Numbered from the stretch's first letter, positions 32,553 through 42,308 are shown. The stretch: DNA of 64,000 nt from Streptomyces sp. A012304 (GCF_026008495.1 NZ_BQUN01000200.1:1-64000), one strand, 5' to 3'. Notes: generated by a model from the sequence alone, not told the origin. Made by a program: numbers and translations.

Positions 32553-33434
32553 GTGCGCGGCACCTGGGGCGGCCTTGCCCGAGGCAACGGGTACGGGCTC
32601 GTGAAGCGAGTCGGCCGAGCCGACGAGCCGAACCTGGTCGTCGCCGCACAGGCCGGCGATCCACGAGCGCTCGACGACCTGGCCGCGACGTACCTGCCGC
32701 TGGTGTACGCGATCGTGCGCAGGGCAATGGGCGAGCTCGCGGACGTCGACGACGTGGTGCAGGAGACGATGCTGCGGGTCCTTCCCGAGCTGCGCACGTT
32801 GCGCGCCCCGGAGTGCTTCCGGCCCTGGCTGGCCACGATCGCGACACGACAGATCAGCACCCATCTGCACCGGCGGCAGGCGGACGCCGAACGGACGGCC
32901 CCCCTCGACGAGATGACCGAGCCGCCGGACGCCGACGCCGAGAACCTGGCCCTGATCCACGTCGAGCTGTCCGGTCATCGCCGAAAGGCCGTACGCGCCA
33001 GTCGATGGCTCGACCCGGACGCCCGGGCGCTGCTGTCGCTGTGGTCGCTGGAGACCGCGGGCCGGCTGACGAGGGCGGAGCTCGCGGCGGCGCTGGGAAC
33101 GAGCGTGGCTCACGCGGGTGTGCGCGTCCAGCGGATGCGCAACCAGCTGGAGCTGAGCCGGTCACTCGTCGCCGCGCTGGAAGCCAGCCCCCGGTGCCCA
33201 CAGCTGACCGCCGCGCTGGGGGGCTGGGACGGCGTACCGAGCACGCTGTGGCGTAAGCGCATCACCCGGCACACCCGATCCTGTGCGGACTGCGGCCGGG
33301 CCGCCGACGAACTGGTACCCCTTGAGCGGCTGATCGTCGCCTTGGCGCTGCTCCCGTCCCGTCGGCGCGGTCGGCCATGGTGTTTCGGCACTACGGCCAA
33401 TGCGAATGCGACTGTTCAAGCCGGTCGCCGATAA
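32553..33434 (+). CDS. ECF-type RNA polymerase sigma factor with C-terminal zinc-binding (anti-sigma-like) segment
   Basis: The protein (293 residues from GTG 32553, which has GAGGGGGGCG just upstream) has region 2 (VVAAQAGDPRALDDLAATYLP, ADVDDVVQETMLRVLPEL, FRPWLATIATRQI) and a region 4-like helix-turn-helix (LTRAELAAALGTSVAHAGVRVQRMR). A HTRSCADCGRAADEL motif of the zinc-finger anti-sigma type follows. In related actinobacterial ECF proteins, larger C-terminal sensor or carbohydrate-related domains often follow; here the end after LLPSRRRGRPW looks like a truncated tail. Starts at 32481 (overlapping the chimera) or 32601 are possible. No separate anti-sigma gene is adjacent. Targets are unknown. 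Confidence 0.83.
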   Translation: MRGTWGGLARGNGYGLVKRVGRADEPNLVVAAQAGDPRALDDLAATYLPLVYAIVRRAMGELADVDDVVQETMLRVLPELRTLRAPECFRPWLATIATRQISTHLHRRQADAERTAPLDEMTEPPDADAENLALIHVELSGHRRKAVRASRWLDPDARALLSLWSLETAGRLTRAELAAALGTSVAHAGVRVQRMRNQLELSRSLVAALEASPRCPQLTAALGGWDGVPSTLWRKRITRHTRSCADCGRAADELVPLERLIVALALLPSRRRGRPWCFGTTANANATVQAGRR

Positions 33435-33818
33435 CGAAAACTGCCGAGATTTACACACGTCTGTCGCTCCAATTCACCGTCTGAAATGGTTATGAGGGGT
33501 GGCCGTCAATAGTCCCGCTTCTCCGGCTGGTTGCACGACGGCTCAAGCCCGCAAATATCGACGATTCCCTCTTGAATGGACCATGTCAATCTGTCAATCT
33601 TTTAGTCGTCGACCCGTAACATTCCCCATTCACGACCTGTGACGGGGGAAGCCAAAAGCGATCTACGGATTGCCGGCGCAGGCACAGTGATGTGACTCCG
33701 ACTGCGAAACTCCACCTGCTGACCGGCGATCCGGGCGAAGCTGGGGAGCGAGGCTTTCCAGGCGCCACGGCAGCGGCATGACGCTGACATGCTCGCTGCG
33801 CGAGCGATCTGGGAGGGG
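33435..33818. other. Intergenic region upstream of GH5-CBM13 gene
   Basis: No gene is supported. It is unusually AT-rich for this genome (for example around 33440-33600), as expected for a promoter region, but I cannot assign hexamers with confidence. Confidence 0.35.
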
Positions 33819-33850
33819 GCCGGCGCGGAGAGGGCAAGCTCCGCGCCGGC
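33819..33850 (+). promoter_or_regulatory. Leader hairpin upstream of GH5-CBM13 gene
   Basis: GCCGGCGCGGAG pairs perfectly with CTCCGCGCCGGC (12 bp, 8-base loop), 85 bp before the start codon. A smaller stem GCTCGC/GCGAGC lies at 33791-33805. It could be a leader attenuator or the end of an unseen upstream transcript. Confidence 0.4.
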
Positions 33851-33935
33851 TCGCCCGGCTGCCGGCAGGCGGCCAACGTCGACATACCCCGCACAGCGCA
33901 GACGTGACCACACCGCCAACCGGGAAGGCACGACC

Positions 33936-35417
33936 ATGCCCCACACCCATCGTCGGCGCCACCTCGCCCGGGCGCTCGCCTGCATCCTGACCGCCCTCGG
34001 CGCGCTCGCGGTCGTCGAGCCCCAGAGCGCCTCGCCGGCCGCCGCCGACACCGCCCAGTTCCGCGGCGTCAACTGGGCCCGGCTCGGTGACAACTTCCAC
34101 GGTGGACCGCTGGTTTTGCACGGGTTGAGCGGCTCCGACAGCTACCAGACGGTCGTGGCGAAAGCCAACGCCGTTTACACCGGCTTCGAGAACAACCTCG
34201 GCGCCAACACCGTTCGGCTCCCGATCAACACCTACACAGTCGGGACGAGCTGGTGGAGCGCGTACACGGGCGCGATAGACGCAGCCACCACGAAGGGATT
34301 CAAGGTCGTCCTGTCCTATTGGGAGGACGGGGTGGCCGCCCGCGACGGTCGCATCGTCAACCCGAGCGCCTTCGACACCATGTGGAACACCGTGCTCGCC
34401 CGGTACGGCACCAACAGCCTCGTCTACTTCGAGCCGATGAACGAACCGGGCGGGCACAGCGCCGGCGAGTGGGCGAACGTGGTGAGCAACTGGATCAGCG
34501 GCCACCCGTCGATTCCGCGGAACCGCATCTTCGTCAGCGGCGCCGGCCTGAACACCGACATCAAATCCATGTGCGCCGACCGCCGCCTCGACGGCACGTT
34601 CCTGTCGCTGCACCACTACACGTTCTTCAGCGGCGCGAAGACCTACGACCAGTGGGTGGCGTACCTGCGGAACGCGATCGGCTCCTGCGCCGACCGCACT
34701 GTCGTCGACGAGTTCGGCGCGCCGATGGATACCGGGCTCAACTACCACGACGCCGGCAGCACCGACAACTTCGTGCGCTACTTCCGGGCCACCACCACGG
34801 TGCTCCGGGAACTGCGGATCGGCTCCATCTACTGGCCCGGGCTGGGCGGAAAGATACGGGCCGGCCAGAGTGACGACTGGTATGCCATGCAGAAACTGCA
34901 CGGCACCGGTACCAACCTCACGCTCAGCACCCCCAGCGCCAGCGGCCGCGAGCGCCTCAGGTACGGCTGGGGCCTGGACGGCGACGCCCCGGCCCCGACC
35001 AGCCTGCTGCGCAACGTCGGCACCGGGCGCTGTCTGGACATCCCGGACGGGACCACGGCGAACATCCAGGTCCAGGTGTCCACCTGCGCCGACTCGGTCG
35101 GCCGGCAGTGGACCTTGACGGCCGGCGGACAGATCACCGCACTCGGGGGCCAGAAGTGCCTGGATGCGTACAGCAGCGGGACGACGAACGGCACCGTGGT
35201 CGGCACGTGGGCGTGCAACGGCGGCGACAACCAGACGTGGACGGTGGGCACTGACGGCACCATCCGCAGCGTTCACTCCGGCCTCTGCCTCGACGTGAAC
35301 ACCGCCACCTCCAAGGTGCAGCTGTGGGCGTGCTGGGGCGGCGACAACCAGAAATGGCAGATCCAGAACACTGACGCTCGACGCGACGCCCGACTCGGCG
35401 GACACGGTCGACGGTGA
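33936..35417 (+). CDS. Secreted GH5 glycoside hydrolase with CBM13
   Basis: The 493-residue protein has a signal peptide (1-38, ASPAAADT). The GH5-type barrel (about 40-340) has FRGVNWARLGD, NTVRLPINTY, the acid/base in VYFEPMNEPGGH (E170) and the likely nucleophile in TVVDEFGAPMD (E259), plus HHYTFF and SIYWPGLGG. A CBM13 (358-482) with three QxW repeats ends the protein. The cleft motifs differ from the cellulase at 3671, so a different subfamily and substrate (for example mannan, galactan or xyloglucan) are likely. ATG 33936 has GGGAAGG about 8 bases upstream. It precedes the GH95 gene by 135 bp in the same direction. Confidence 0.88.
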   Translation: MPHTHRRRHLARALACILTALGALAVVEPQSASPAAADTAQFRGVNWARLGDNFHGGPLVLHGLSGSDSYQTVVAKANAVYTGFENNLGANTVRLPINTYTVGTSWWSAYTGAIDAATTKGFKVVLSYWEDGVAARDGRIVNPSAFDTMWNTVLARYGTNSLVYFEPMNEPGGHSAGEWANVVSNWISGHPSIPRNRIFVSGAGLNTDIKSMCADRRLDGTFLSLHHYTFFSGAKTYDQWVAYLRNAIGSCADRTVVDEFGAPMDTGLNYHDAGSTDNFVRYFRATTTVLRELRIGSIYWPGLGGKIRAGQSDDWYAMQKLHGTGTNLTLSTPSASGRERLRYGWGLDGDAPAPTSLLRNVGTGRCLDIPDGTTANIQVQVSTCADSVGRQWTLTAGGQITALGGQKCLDAYSSGTTNGTVVGTWACNGGDNQTWTVGTDGTIRSVHSGLCLDVNTATSKVQLWACWGGDNQKWQIQNTDARRDARLGGHGRR

Positions 35418-35552
35418 CCGCAGGCCGCGGCCGAGCCGATGGCAACGGCCTGCGGCTCGTCGGAGAAGCCGGCGTGCGGGCGTCGACTTTCTCACCGGCG
35501 GTTTGTCATCACCCGAGTCAGTGACCTGCTCCAGTCCTGAAGGGAGTACGAC

Positions 35553-38474
35553 ATGTCCGAGGTGACACGCAGACGATTCCTCGCCGCCGGGGCGGCGGCT
35601 GGAGCAGGGATCGTGTCGGGTGGGTGGACGGCCACTGCCAGGGCCGGCTCGGCCGCCCCTCCGGAGGGTCGGGCCGCCGACGACCTCGCCCTGTGGTACG
35701 ACAAGCCGGCCGGCGCGGACTGGCTGCGGGCACTGCCGATCGGCAACGGACGCCTGGGCGCGATGGTGTTCGGCAACGTCGACACCGAACGGCTGCAGCT
35801 CAACGAGGACACCGTCTGGGCCGGCGGTCCGTACGACTCCGCCAACACCCGCGGCGCGGCCAACATCGCGGAGATCCGACGGCGGGTCTTCGCGGATCAG
35901 TGGGGGCCGGCGCAGGACCTGATCAATCAGACGATGCTGGGCAGCCCGGCCGGACAGCTTGCCTACCAGCCGGTCGGAAACCTTCGGCTCTCCTTCGGCA
36001 GCGCGACCGGTGCGTCGCAGTACAACCGGACGCTGGACCTCACCACCGCCACGGCCACCACGACCTACGTGCTGAACGGCGTGCGGTACCAGCGTGAGGT
36101 GTTCGCCAGCGCACCCGACCAGGTGATCGTGGTCCGGCTGACGGCCGACCGGGCCAACTCCATCGCCTTCACCGCCACGTTCGACAGTCCACAACGGACC
36201 ACGGTGTCCAGCCCTGAGGGGGCCACGATCGCCCTCGACGGTATCTCCGCCACCATGGAGGGCATCGCCGGGCGGGTCCGGTTCCTCGCCCTGGCCAACG
36301 CCGCCGTGACCGGCGGCACGGTCAGCAGCTCGGGCGGCACGCTGCGGGTCTCCGGCGCCACCAGCGTGACGGTACTGGTGTCGATCGGCTCCAGCTACGT
36401 CAACTTCCGGAAGGTCGACGGCGACTACCAGGGGATCGCGCGCAGCCGCCTCAACGCTGCCCGCGACGTCGGCATCGACGGACTGCGCAGCCGGCATCGC
36501 GCCGACTACCAGGCGCTTTTCAACCGGGTGTCGGTCGATCTGGGACGTACGGCGGCGGCCGACCAGCCGACCGACGTACGAATCGCACAGCACGCGCAAG
36601 TGAACGACCCGCAGTTCTCCGCCCTGTTGTTCCAGTTCGGCCGGTATCTGCTCATATCGTCCTCGCGGCCGGGCACCCAGCCGGCGAACCTGCAGGGCAT
36701 CTGGAACGACCAGATGGCTCCGTCCTGGGACTCGAAGTTCACCATCAACGCCAACCTGCCGATGAACTACTGGCCCGCCGACACGACGAACCTGTCCGAA
36801 TGCTTCCGCCCGGTCTTCGACATGATCAACGACCTGACCGTGACCGGCGCCCGGGTGGCCCAGGCGCAGTACGGCGCCGGCGGCTGGGTGACGCACCACA
36901 ACACCGACGCGTGGCGGGGCGCCTCGGTCGTCGACGGAGCGCAGTGGGGGATGTGGCAGACCGGTGGCGCATGGCTGGCCACGCTGATCTGGGACCACTA
37001 CCTGTTCACCGGTGACATCGACTTCCTCCGGTCGAACTACCCCGCCCTGAAGGGCGCCGCCCAGTTCTTCCTCGACACCCTGGTCGCCCACCCGACGCTC
37101 GGACACCTGGTCACCAACCCGTCGAACTCTCCGGAGCTCGCTCACCACACGAACGCCACCGTCTGCGCGGGGCCCACCATGGACAACCAGATCCTGCGCG
37201 ACCTGTTCAACAGCGTCGCCCGAGCCGGCGAAGTCCTCGGTGTGGACGCCGCCTTCCGCGCTCAGGCACTGGCGGCCCGGGACCGGCTGGCGCCGACGCG
37301 GGTCGGCTCCCGGGGCAACATCCAGGAGTGGCTGGCCGACTGGGTGGAGACCGAGCGCAATCACCGGCACGTCTCCCATCTGTACGGTCTGCATCCGAGC
37401 AACCAGATCACCAAGCGCGGGACACCCCAGTTGCACGAGGCCGCGCGGCGGACGCTGGAGCTGCGCGGTGACGACGGGACGGGATGGTCGCTCGCGTGGA
37501 AGATCAACTTCTGGGCACGGCTGGAGGACGGCGCCCGGGCCCACAAGCTGATCCGGGACCTGGTGCGGACGGACCGGCTCGCGCCCAACATGTTCGACCT
37601 GCACCCGCCCTTCCAGATCGACGGCAACTTCGGCGCCACCTCGGGCATCGCGGAGATGCTGTTGCAGAGCCACAACGGCGAACTGCACGTGCTGCCGGCG
37701 CTGCCGGCCGCCTGGCCCACCGGGCGCGTGAGCGGACTGCGCGGCCGCGGCGGACACACCGTCGGCGCCGAGTGGAACAGCGGCCGGATCGAGTTCGCCG
37801 TCACACCCGACCGAACCGGTGCCGTCCGGGTGCGCAGCCGGATCTTCGCCGGCGACTTCACGCTGCGGGACGAATCGAGCGGCGAGCCGGTCCAGCCGAA
37901 GCGGCTCGAGGCCGATCTCATCGAGTTCTCCGGCCAGGCCGGCCACACCTACCGCGCGTCCGCACTCAGGTCGGGTCCGGTGGAGGCCGGCGTGGCCTAC
38001 CGGCTGGTGGCCCAGCACAGCGGCAAGGCCGCCGACATCAACGGTGCGTCCACGGCCGCCGGTGCGCGGCTGATCCAGTGGCAGATCACCGCCGGTCCCA
38101 ACCAGCACTTCGAGTTCCTGCCCTCCGACGCCGGGCACTACAAGATCCGGCTTGGGCACAGTGGTCTGTTCCTGCAAGTCGCCGGTAGCGGCAGCGGCGC
38201 CGACATCACCCAGCAGCCGGGCACCGACACCACCGGCCAGCAGTGGCGGATAGTCGACCACGGCGGTGGCGTGGTCAGTGTGGTCAACCGGCAGAGCGGC
38301 CTCGCCCTGGACGTGTGGGAGGCCTCCACCGCCGACGGAGCCCGCGTCTCCCAGTGGGCGGCCACCGGCAGCACCAACCAGCGATTCCAACTCCACCGCA
38401 TCCAGCCCCAGGGCGAACTGCGGCCCGATCGACCAGGGAGAGCCATGTCACCGAGCAGCGAGGGAGTCGCATGA
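35553..38474 (+). CDS. Secreted GH95 alpha-L-fucosidase/galactosidase with CBM13
   Basis: The 973-residue protein has a Tat signal (TRRRFLAAGAAAGAG). It follows GH95 architecture: N-terminal beta-sandwich (LWYDKPAGADWLRALPIGNG, LQLNEDTVWAGGPYD), (alpha/alpha)6 barrel (NLQGIWNDQMAPSWDSKF, NLPMNYWPADTTNLSEC, SHLYGLHPSNQI, DDGTGWSLAWKINFWARL, FQIDGNFGATSGIAEML) and a C-terminal sheet. A CBM13 (about 815-945) is added. The conserved asparagine pair before the MNYWP motif and the aspartate in GDDGTGW are the expected inverting catalytic machinery. GH95 removes alpha-1,2-L-fucose or alpha-L-galactose, found on xyloglucan, RG-I and RG-II. Its stop overlaps the start of the esterase gene, implying coupling. 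Confidence 0.93.
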   Translation: MSEVTRRRFLAAGAAAGAGIVSGGWTATARAGSAAPPEGRAADDLALWYDKPAGADWLRALPIGNGRLGAMVFGNVDTERLQLNEDTVWAGGPYDSANTRGAANIAEIRRRVFADQWGPAQDLINQTMLGSPAGQLAYQPVGNLRLSFGSATGASQYNRTLDLTTATATTTYVLNGVRYQREVFASAPDQVIVVRLTADRANSIAFTATFDSPQRTTVSSPEGATIALDGISATMEGIAGRVRFLALANAAVTGGTVSSSGGTLRVSGATSVTVLVSIGSSYVNFRKVDGDYQGIARSRLNAARDVGIDGLRSRHRADYQALFNRVSVDLGRTAAADQPTDVRIAQHAQVNDPQFSALLFQFGRYLLISSSRPGTQPANLQGIWNDQMAPSWDSKFTINANLPMNYWPADTTNLSECFRPVFDMINDLTVTGARVAQAQYGAGGWVTHHNTDAWRGASVVDGAQWGMWQTGGAWLATLIWDHYLFTGDIDFLRSNYPALKGAAQFFLDTLVAHPTLGHLVTNPSNSPELAHHTNATVCAGPTMDNQILRDLFNSVARAGEVLGVDAAFRAQALAARDRLAPTRVGSRGNIQEWLADWVETERNHRHVSHLYGLHPSNQITKRGTPQLHEAARRTLELRGDDGTGWSLAWKINFWARLEDGARAHKLIRDLVRTDRLAPNMFDLHPPFQIDGNFGATSGIAEMLLQSHNGELHVLPALPAAWPTGRVSGLRGRGGHTVGAEWNSGRIEFAVTPDRTGAVRVRSRIFAGDFTLRDESSGEPVQPKRLEADLIEFSGQAGHTYRASALRSGPVEAGVAYRLVAQHSGKAADINGASTAAGARLIQWQITAGPNQHFEFLPSDAGHYKIRLGHSGLFLQVAGSGSGADITQQPGTDTTGQQWRIVDHGGGVVSVVNRQSGLALDVWEASTADGARVSQWAATGSTNQRFQLHRIQPQGELRPDRPGRAMSPSSEGVA

Positions 38475-39790
38475 TGTCGATCCACAGATTGTTTTCCTGG
38501 CGAGCCGTGTTGGCGGCATTGCTCGTTCTTGCCATGGCCGACATGGCAGGAGCCGGCGCTGCGGCCGCCACGTCGCCCACCGCCGGGGCCACCCTCGCGG
38601 GGACTGCCGGATGCGGACGTGCCCCCACACTGACGAGCGGGACGCACACGATTCAAAGCGGCGGTAAGAGCCGCTCCTTCATCCTGAGCATCCCTGAGAA
38701 CTACGACAACACCCGCCAACATCGACTGGTCTTCGGGTTCCACTGGTTGGGTGGCACCGCCGGGCAGGTCGCCGGCGGCGGAAGCGATGGCGATGTCTAT
38801 GCCCACTACGGACTCCGGCGACTGGCGAACAACAGCGCGATCTTCGTCGCTCCGCAGGGCCTCAACAACGGCTGGGGCAACTCCGGCGGCGAGGACGTGA
38901 CCTTCGTCGACGACATGATCAGGCGTATCGACAACGACCTCTGTGTCGACACCACGCAGCGCTTCGCCCTCGGGTTCAGCTACGGCGGAGCCATGAGCTA
39001 CGCCCTCGCATGTGCCAGGCCGAACGTCTTCCGTGCGGTCGCCGCGATAGCCGCGCCCGGGGGGATCAGCGGGTGCAGCGGGGGCACCCAGCCCTTCGCC
39101 TACATGGGAATTCACGGCATCAACGACAACATCGGCGCCGGTCGTGGGATGCGGGACAGGTTCGTCAGGAACAACGGCTGCACTCCCCAGAACCCGCCGG
39201 AGCCCGCGCAGGGCAGCCGCACCCACATCACCACCACCTACTCGGGCTGCCGAGAGGGGTATCCGGTCGTCTGGGCCGCGTTCGACGGAGGTCACCAGCA
39301 AGGCCCCGTGGACGGGTGCGCCGGTTGTGAGAGCGGCGCCAGGAGCTGGGTCAAGGGAGAGGTCTGGAGCTTCTTCACGGGCGCTGACCCGGATCCGACT
39401 CCTCCGAACCCGACCGCATTCCGGCTGCGGAGCCAGTCCGCCGGCCGATGCCTGGACGTCAGCGGTGCCGACTCGTCCAACGGCGCCCCCATGATCATCT
39501 GGGACTGCCACACCGGCCCCAATCAGCAGTTCACCCAGACCGGACAGACCCTGCGGGTGATGGGCAGATGCCTGGACGTGCCGAGCAACGCCGCCTCCGG
39601 CGCCCGCGCACGGATCTGGGACTGCACCGGCGGCGCGAACCAGCAATGGAATGTGAACACCGACGGAACCGTCAGCAACGTCCAGACCGGACTCTGCCTG
39701 GACGTCAATGGCGGTAGCACCGCCAACGGCGCTGCGGTGATCGTGTGGAGCTGCCACACCGGTGTCAACCAACGCTGGGCCCGAGCGTAA
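38471..39790 (+). CDS. Secreted CE1/LpqC-like feruloyl esterase or depolymerase with CBM13
   Basis: The 439-residue protein has a signal peptide (1-34). The alpha/beta hydrolase domain (50-305) is of the PHB depolymerase/feruloyl esterase type: RSFILSIPENYDN, FGFHWLGGTAGQVAGG, nucleophile in ALGFSYGGAMSYALAC, and the histidine in AAFDGGHQQGPVDG. A CBM13 (about 315-439) follows a short proline linker. Paired cysteines are typical of this secreted group. It most likely removes feruloyl or acetyl groups from pectin or xylan. ATG 38471 overlaps the GH95 stop, with AGGGAG as ribosome site. A 20-bp stem terminator follows. Confidence 0.88.
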   Translation: MMSIHRLFSWRAVLAALLVLAMADMAGAGAAAATSPTAGATLAGTAGCGRAPTLTSGTHTIQSGGKSRSFILSIPENYDNTRQHRLVFGFHWLGGTAGQVAGGGSDGDVYAHYGLRRLANNSAIFVAPQGLNNGWGNSGGEDVTFVDDMIRRIDNDLCVDTTQRFALGFSYGGAMSYALACARPNVFRAVAAIAAPGGISGCSGGTQPFAYMGIHGINDNIGAGRGMRDRFVRNNGCTPQNPPEPAQGSRTHITTTYSGCREGYPVVWAAFDGGHQQGPVDGCAGCESGARSWVKGEVWSFFTGADPDPTPPNPTAFRLRSQSAGRCLDVSGADSSNGAPMIIWDCHTGPNQQFTQTGQTLRVMGRCLDVPSNAASGARARIWDCTGGANQQWNVNTDGTVSNVQTGLCLDVNGGSTANGAAVIVWSCHTGVNQRWARA

Positions 39791-39802
39791 GCAAGGCAGG
39801 CC

Positions 39803-39846
39803 GGGGCCCTGGCCCGGAGGGGGCGTCCCCTCCGGGCCAGGGCCCC
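39803..39846 (+). terminator. Very strong terminator after esterase gene
   Basis: A perfect 20-bp stem (39803-39822 with 39827-39846) has a 4-base loop GCGT and no mismatches. It separates the esterase from the convergent MMPL gene and may serve both. Confidence 0.88.
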
Positions 39847-39882
39847 GCGCGCGGCGGCGGATCCGCCGGGTGCGCGGCCGGT

Positions 39883-42081
39883 TCAGGAGACCCGCTCGGG
39901 CTCCTTGTGCTCCACCTCCGGGGCCTTCTGGAGGCGGGTGCCCTCGACATCGAGGTCGGGCAGGAGGCGGTCGAGCCAGGCGGGGAGCCACCAGGCGTGT
40001 CGTCCGGCGAGGGCGAGGACGGCCGGGACGAGGGTCAGGCGGACGGCGAAGGCGTCGATGGCGACGCCGACGGCGAGCGCGAAGGCGATGGGCTTGATCA
40101 GGGCGTCGTCGAGCGGGAAGAACCCGGCGAAGACGGTGAACATGATCAGGGCGGCCGCGGTGACGACCCGTACGCTGTGCCGTGCGCCGTCGACCACGGA
40201 CTTGCGGGCCGCGCCGGTGTGGACCCACTCCTCCCGCATCCCGGAGACGAGGAACACCTCGTAGTCCATGGCGAGTCCGAAGAGCACGCCGATCAGGATG
40301 ATCGGCAGGAAGCTGACGACGGGACCGGTGTCGGCAAGGCCGAGGGTGTCCGCCAGCCAGCCCCACTGGAACAGGGCGACGACGATGCCGAGCGAGGCCG
40401 CCACCGACAGCAGGAATCCGACGGCGGCCTTGAGCGGGACGACCAGCGAGCGGAACACCATGGTCAGCAGGATGAGGCTCAGGCCGACGACGATCGCCAT
40501 GAACGGCAGCAGGGAGTCGCTGAGGCGGTTGGAGACGTCGATGTTGACGGCGGTGGTGCCGGTGACCTCGACGGTTGCTCCGGTGGTCCGGTGGATGCCC
40601 GGGGCGGCGGCACGGATGTCGCGGACGAGTTGGGCGGTCCGGGCGCTGTCGGGGCCGGTCTCGGGCATGACCTGGATGACGGTCTGCGCGGGGTCGCTCG
40701 TGGGCACGGGCGGGAGCACCGCCTCGACCCCCTCGAGGTCCCGCAGTTCGCGCGCGGCCTGAGCACCCGCCTGCGCCCCGGGCCGGTCATCGGTCCTGGT
40801 CAGCACCAGGAGCGGGCCGTTGAAGCCGGGTCCGAACTTCTCATCGACCGTGTCGTACGCCTCGCGTTCGGTGGAGGCGACCGGGGCCGAGCCGTTGTCC
40901 GGCAGGGCCAGGCGCAGGTCCGCCGCGGGGAGCGCGAGCGCGACGAGGATGCCGGCGACGGCCAGGACGGTGAGCAGGGGCTTGGCGACGACGGTCCGCA
41001 CCCAGCGGGCGCCCAGGGTGGCCCTGCCGGCGGGTCCGTCGGGATCGGTGGCCCGCCGGGCCTCCTTGCTGCCGGGCTTCGGGGTCAGCCGGGTGCCGGC
41101 GAATCCGGCGAGGGCCGGGAGCAGGGTGATCGCGGCCAGGACCGCGACGAGGACGGCTCCGGCGGCACCGAGACCCATCACGGTCAGGAACGGGATGCCG
41201 ATGACGCTGAGCGCGGCCAGGGCGATGATCACCGTGCTGCCGGCGAAGACGACCGCGCTGCCGGCCGTGCCGTTGGCCAGCGCGATGGACTCCTGGGGAT
41301 CGGCACCGCGGGCGAGCTGCTGGCGGTGGCGGGACAGGATGAACAGGACGTAGTCGATACCCACGGCCAGCCCCAGCATCAGCGCGAGCGTGACGGCGGT
41401 GGAGGAGATGCTGACCGCCGGAGTGAGGGCGAGCAGCCCGGCGAGTCCCACGGCCACACCGAGCAGTGCGGGCAGCAGCGACATGCCCGCGGCGAGCAGG
41501 GAGCCGAAAGTGACGACGAGGACGAGCAGGGCGACGGCGACACCGATGATCTCGGACGGGCCTATGTGCACGCCGTTGCTGCCGTAGGCACTGCCGCCGA
41601 CCGAGGTCCTGAGCCCGTGCCTCTCGGCAGCCTCGGCCGCCCGTTCGATCACGTCCAGGGACGAGGGGCGCACCTCGGCCCGCTGCACCGAGTACTGCAC
41701 CTGGACGAGGGCCGTGCTCCGGTCGGCCGACACGGCCCCGGAGACGCCGGGGCCTATGACGGCTTTGACCTGGGGCGCCTTCGCGACCGCCGCCTCGGCT
41801 CCGGCGATGGCCGCGGTGTACGGGGCCTCGGTGATGAGGTGGCCCTCGGGTGCGGTGAAGACGATCTGGGCGCCCGCTCCGGAGGCCTCGGGCAGCGTCT
41901 TGCCGAGCGTGTCCAGCGCGCGCTGCGACTCGGTCCCCGGCACGGTGAAGCGGTCGTCGAGCTTGCCGCCGAAAACGCCGACGCACGCGATGAGGGCGGC
42001 GAGGATCACGAGCCAGACACCGAGCACCGGCTTGCGATGACGGTAGGCACCGCGGCCCAGCCGATGGAGCAGGACAGCCAT
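39883..42081 (-). CDS. MMPL-family RND transporter
   Basis: The 732-residue membrane protein has two RND halves. Each has one membrane span, a large extracytoplasmic loop and five clustered spans (for example VALALMLGLAVGIDYVLFILS and IILIGVLFGLAMDYEVFLVSGMREE). The paired GIDYVLF / AMDYEVF motifs are the proton-relay spans of MMPL proteins such as ActII-ORF3. It would export lipids, antibiotics or other hydrophobic compounds using proton motive force. ATG 42081 (AVLLHRLGRGAYRHR) has GGGAG upstream and is preferred over 42129. It is divergent from the amine oxidase operon. Confidence 0.92.
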   Translation of the reverse strand: MAVLLHRLGRGAYRHRKPVLGVWLVILAALIACVGVFGGKLDDRFTVPGTESQRALDTLGKTLPEASGAGAQIVFTAPEGHLITEAPYTAAIAGAEAAVAKAPQVKAVIGPGVSGAVSADRSTALVQVQYSVQRAEVRPSSLDVIERAAEAAERHGLRTSVGGSAYGSNGVHIGPSEIIGVAVALLVLVVTFGSLLAAGMSLLPALLGVAVGLAGLLALTPAVSISSTAVTLALMLGLAVGIDYVLFILSRHRQQLARGADPQESIALANGTAGSAVVFAGSTVIIALAALSVIGIPFLTVMGLGAAGAVLVAVLAAITLLPALAGFAGTRLTPKPGSKEARRATDPDGPAGRATLGARWVRTVVAKPLLTVLAVAGILVALALPAADLRLALPDNGSAPVASTEREAYDTVDEKFGPGFNGPLLVLTRTDDRPGAQAGAQAARELRDLEGVEAVLPPVPTSDPAQTVIQVMPETGPDSARTAQLVRDIRAAAPGIHRTTGATVEVTGTTAVNIDVSNRLSDSLLPFMAIVVGLSLILLTMVFRSLVVPLKAAVGFLLSVAASLGIVVALFQWGWLADTLGLADTGPVVSFLPIILIGVLFGLAMDYEVFLVSGMREEWVHTGAARKSVVDGARHSVRVVTAAALIMFTVFAGFFPLDDALIKPIAFALAVGVAIDAFAVRLTLVPAVLALAGRHAWWLPAWLDRLLPDLDVEGTRLQKAPEVEHKEPERVS

Positions 42082-42133
42082 GACGAACTCCCGAGGTCGG
42101 TAGGGGTTTCGGGCAACCGACTTTATCACCTGC

Positions 42134-42164
42134 TCAAGTCATGCGAATCAATCACTTAACTTGA
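42134..42164. promoter_or_regulatory. TCAAGT / ACTTGA inverted repeat in divergent promoter
   Basis: TCAAGT (42134-42139) and ACTTGA (42159-42164) flank 19 bp just upstream of the amine oxidase -35 and 53 bp from the MMPL start. Candidate binding site of the MarR regulator encoded at 44554. Confidence 0.35.
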
Positions 42165-42174
42165 ACCGCTGACA

Positions 42175-42203
42175 TTGTCACTCGACCATGTCGTCTGTAT
42201 GGT
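42175..42203 (+). promoter_or_regulatory. Promoter of amine oxidase operon
   Basis: TTGTCA (42175-42180) and TATGGT (42198-42203) are separated by 17 bp, close to the sigma-70 consensus (5/6 and 4/6). Confidence 0.6.
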
Positions 42204-42308
42204 GGTGGTCACCGGAGCGCGCCGCCCCCGGGAAGAGCCAGGTCGTGGGCCTGTGCCGCTTTCCCCGCGGAGCACTTCGCCGCGCCGGACCCATGACAAG
42301 GAGTGATC

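Noticed and set aside
33663..38396. A 1577-codon open frame antisense to the GH5-CBM13 and GH95 genes
   Set aside because: It is the reverse-strand shadow of two well-recognised enzymes. Composition (Val/Gly/Arg-rich, no motif) and absence of a ribosome site mark it as a GC-driven artefact.
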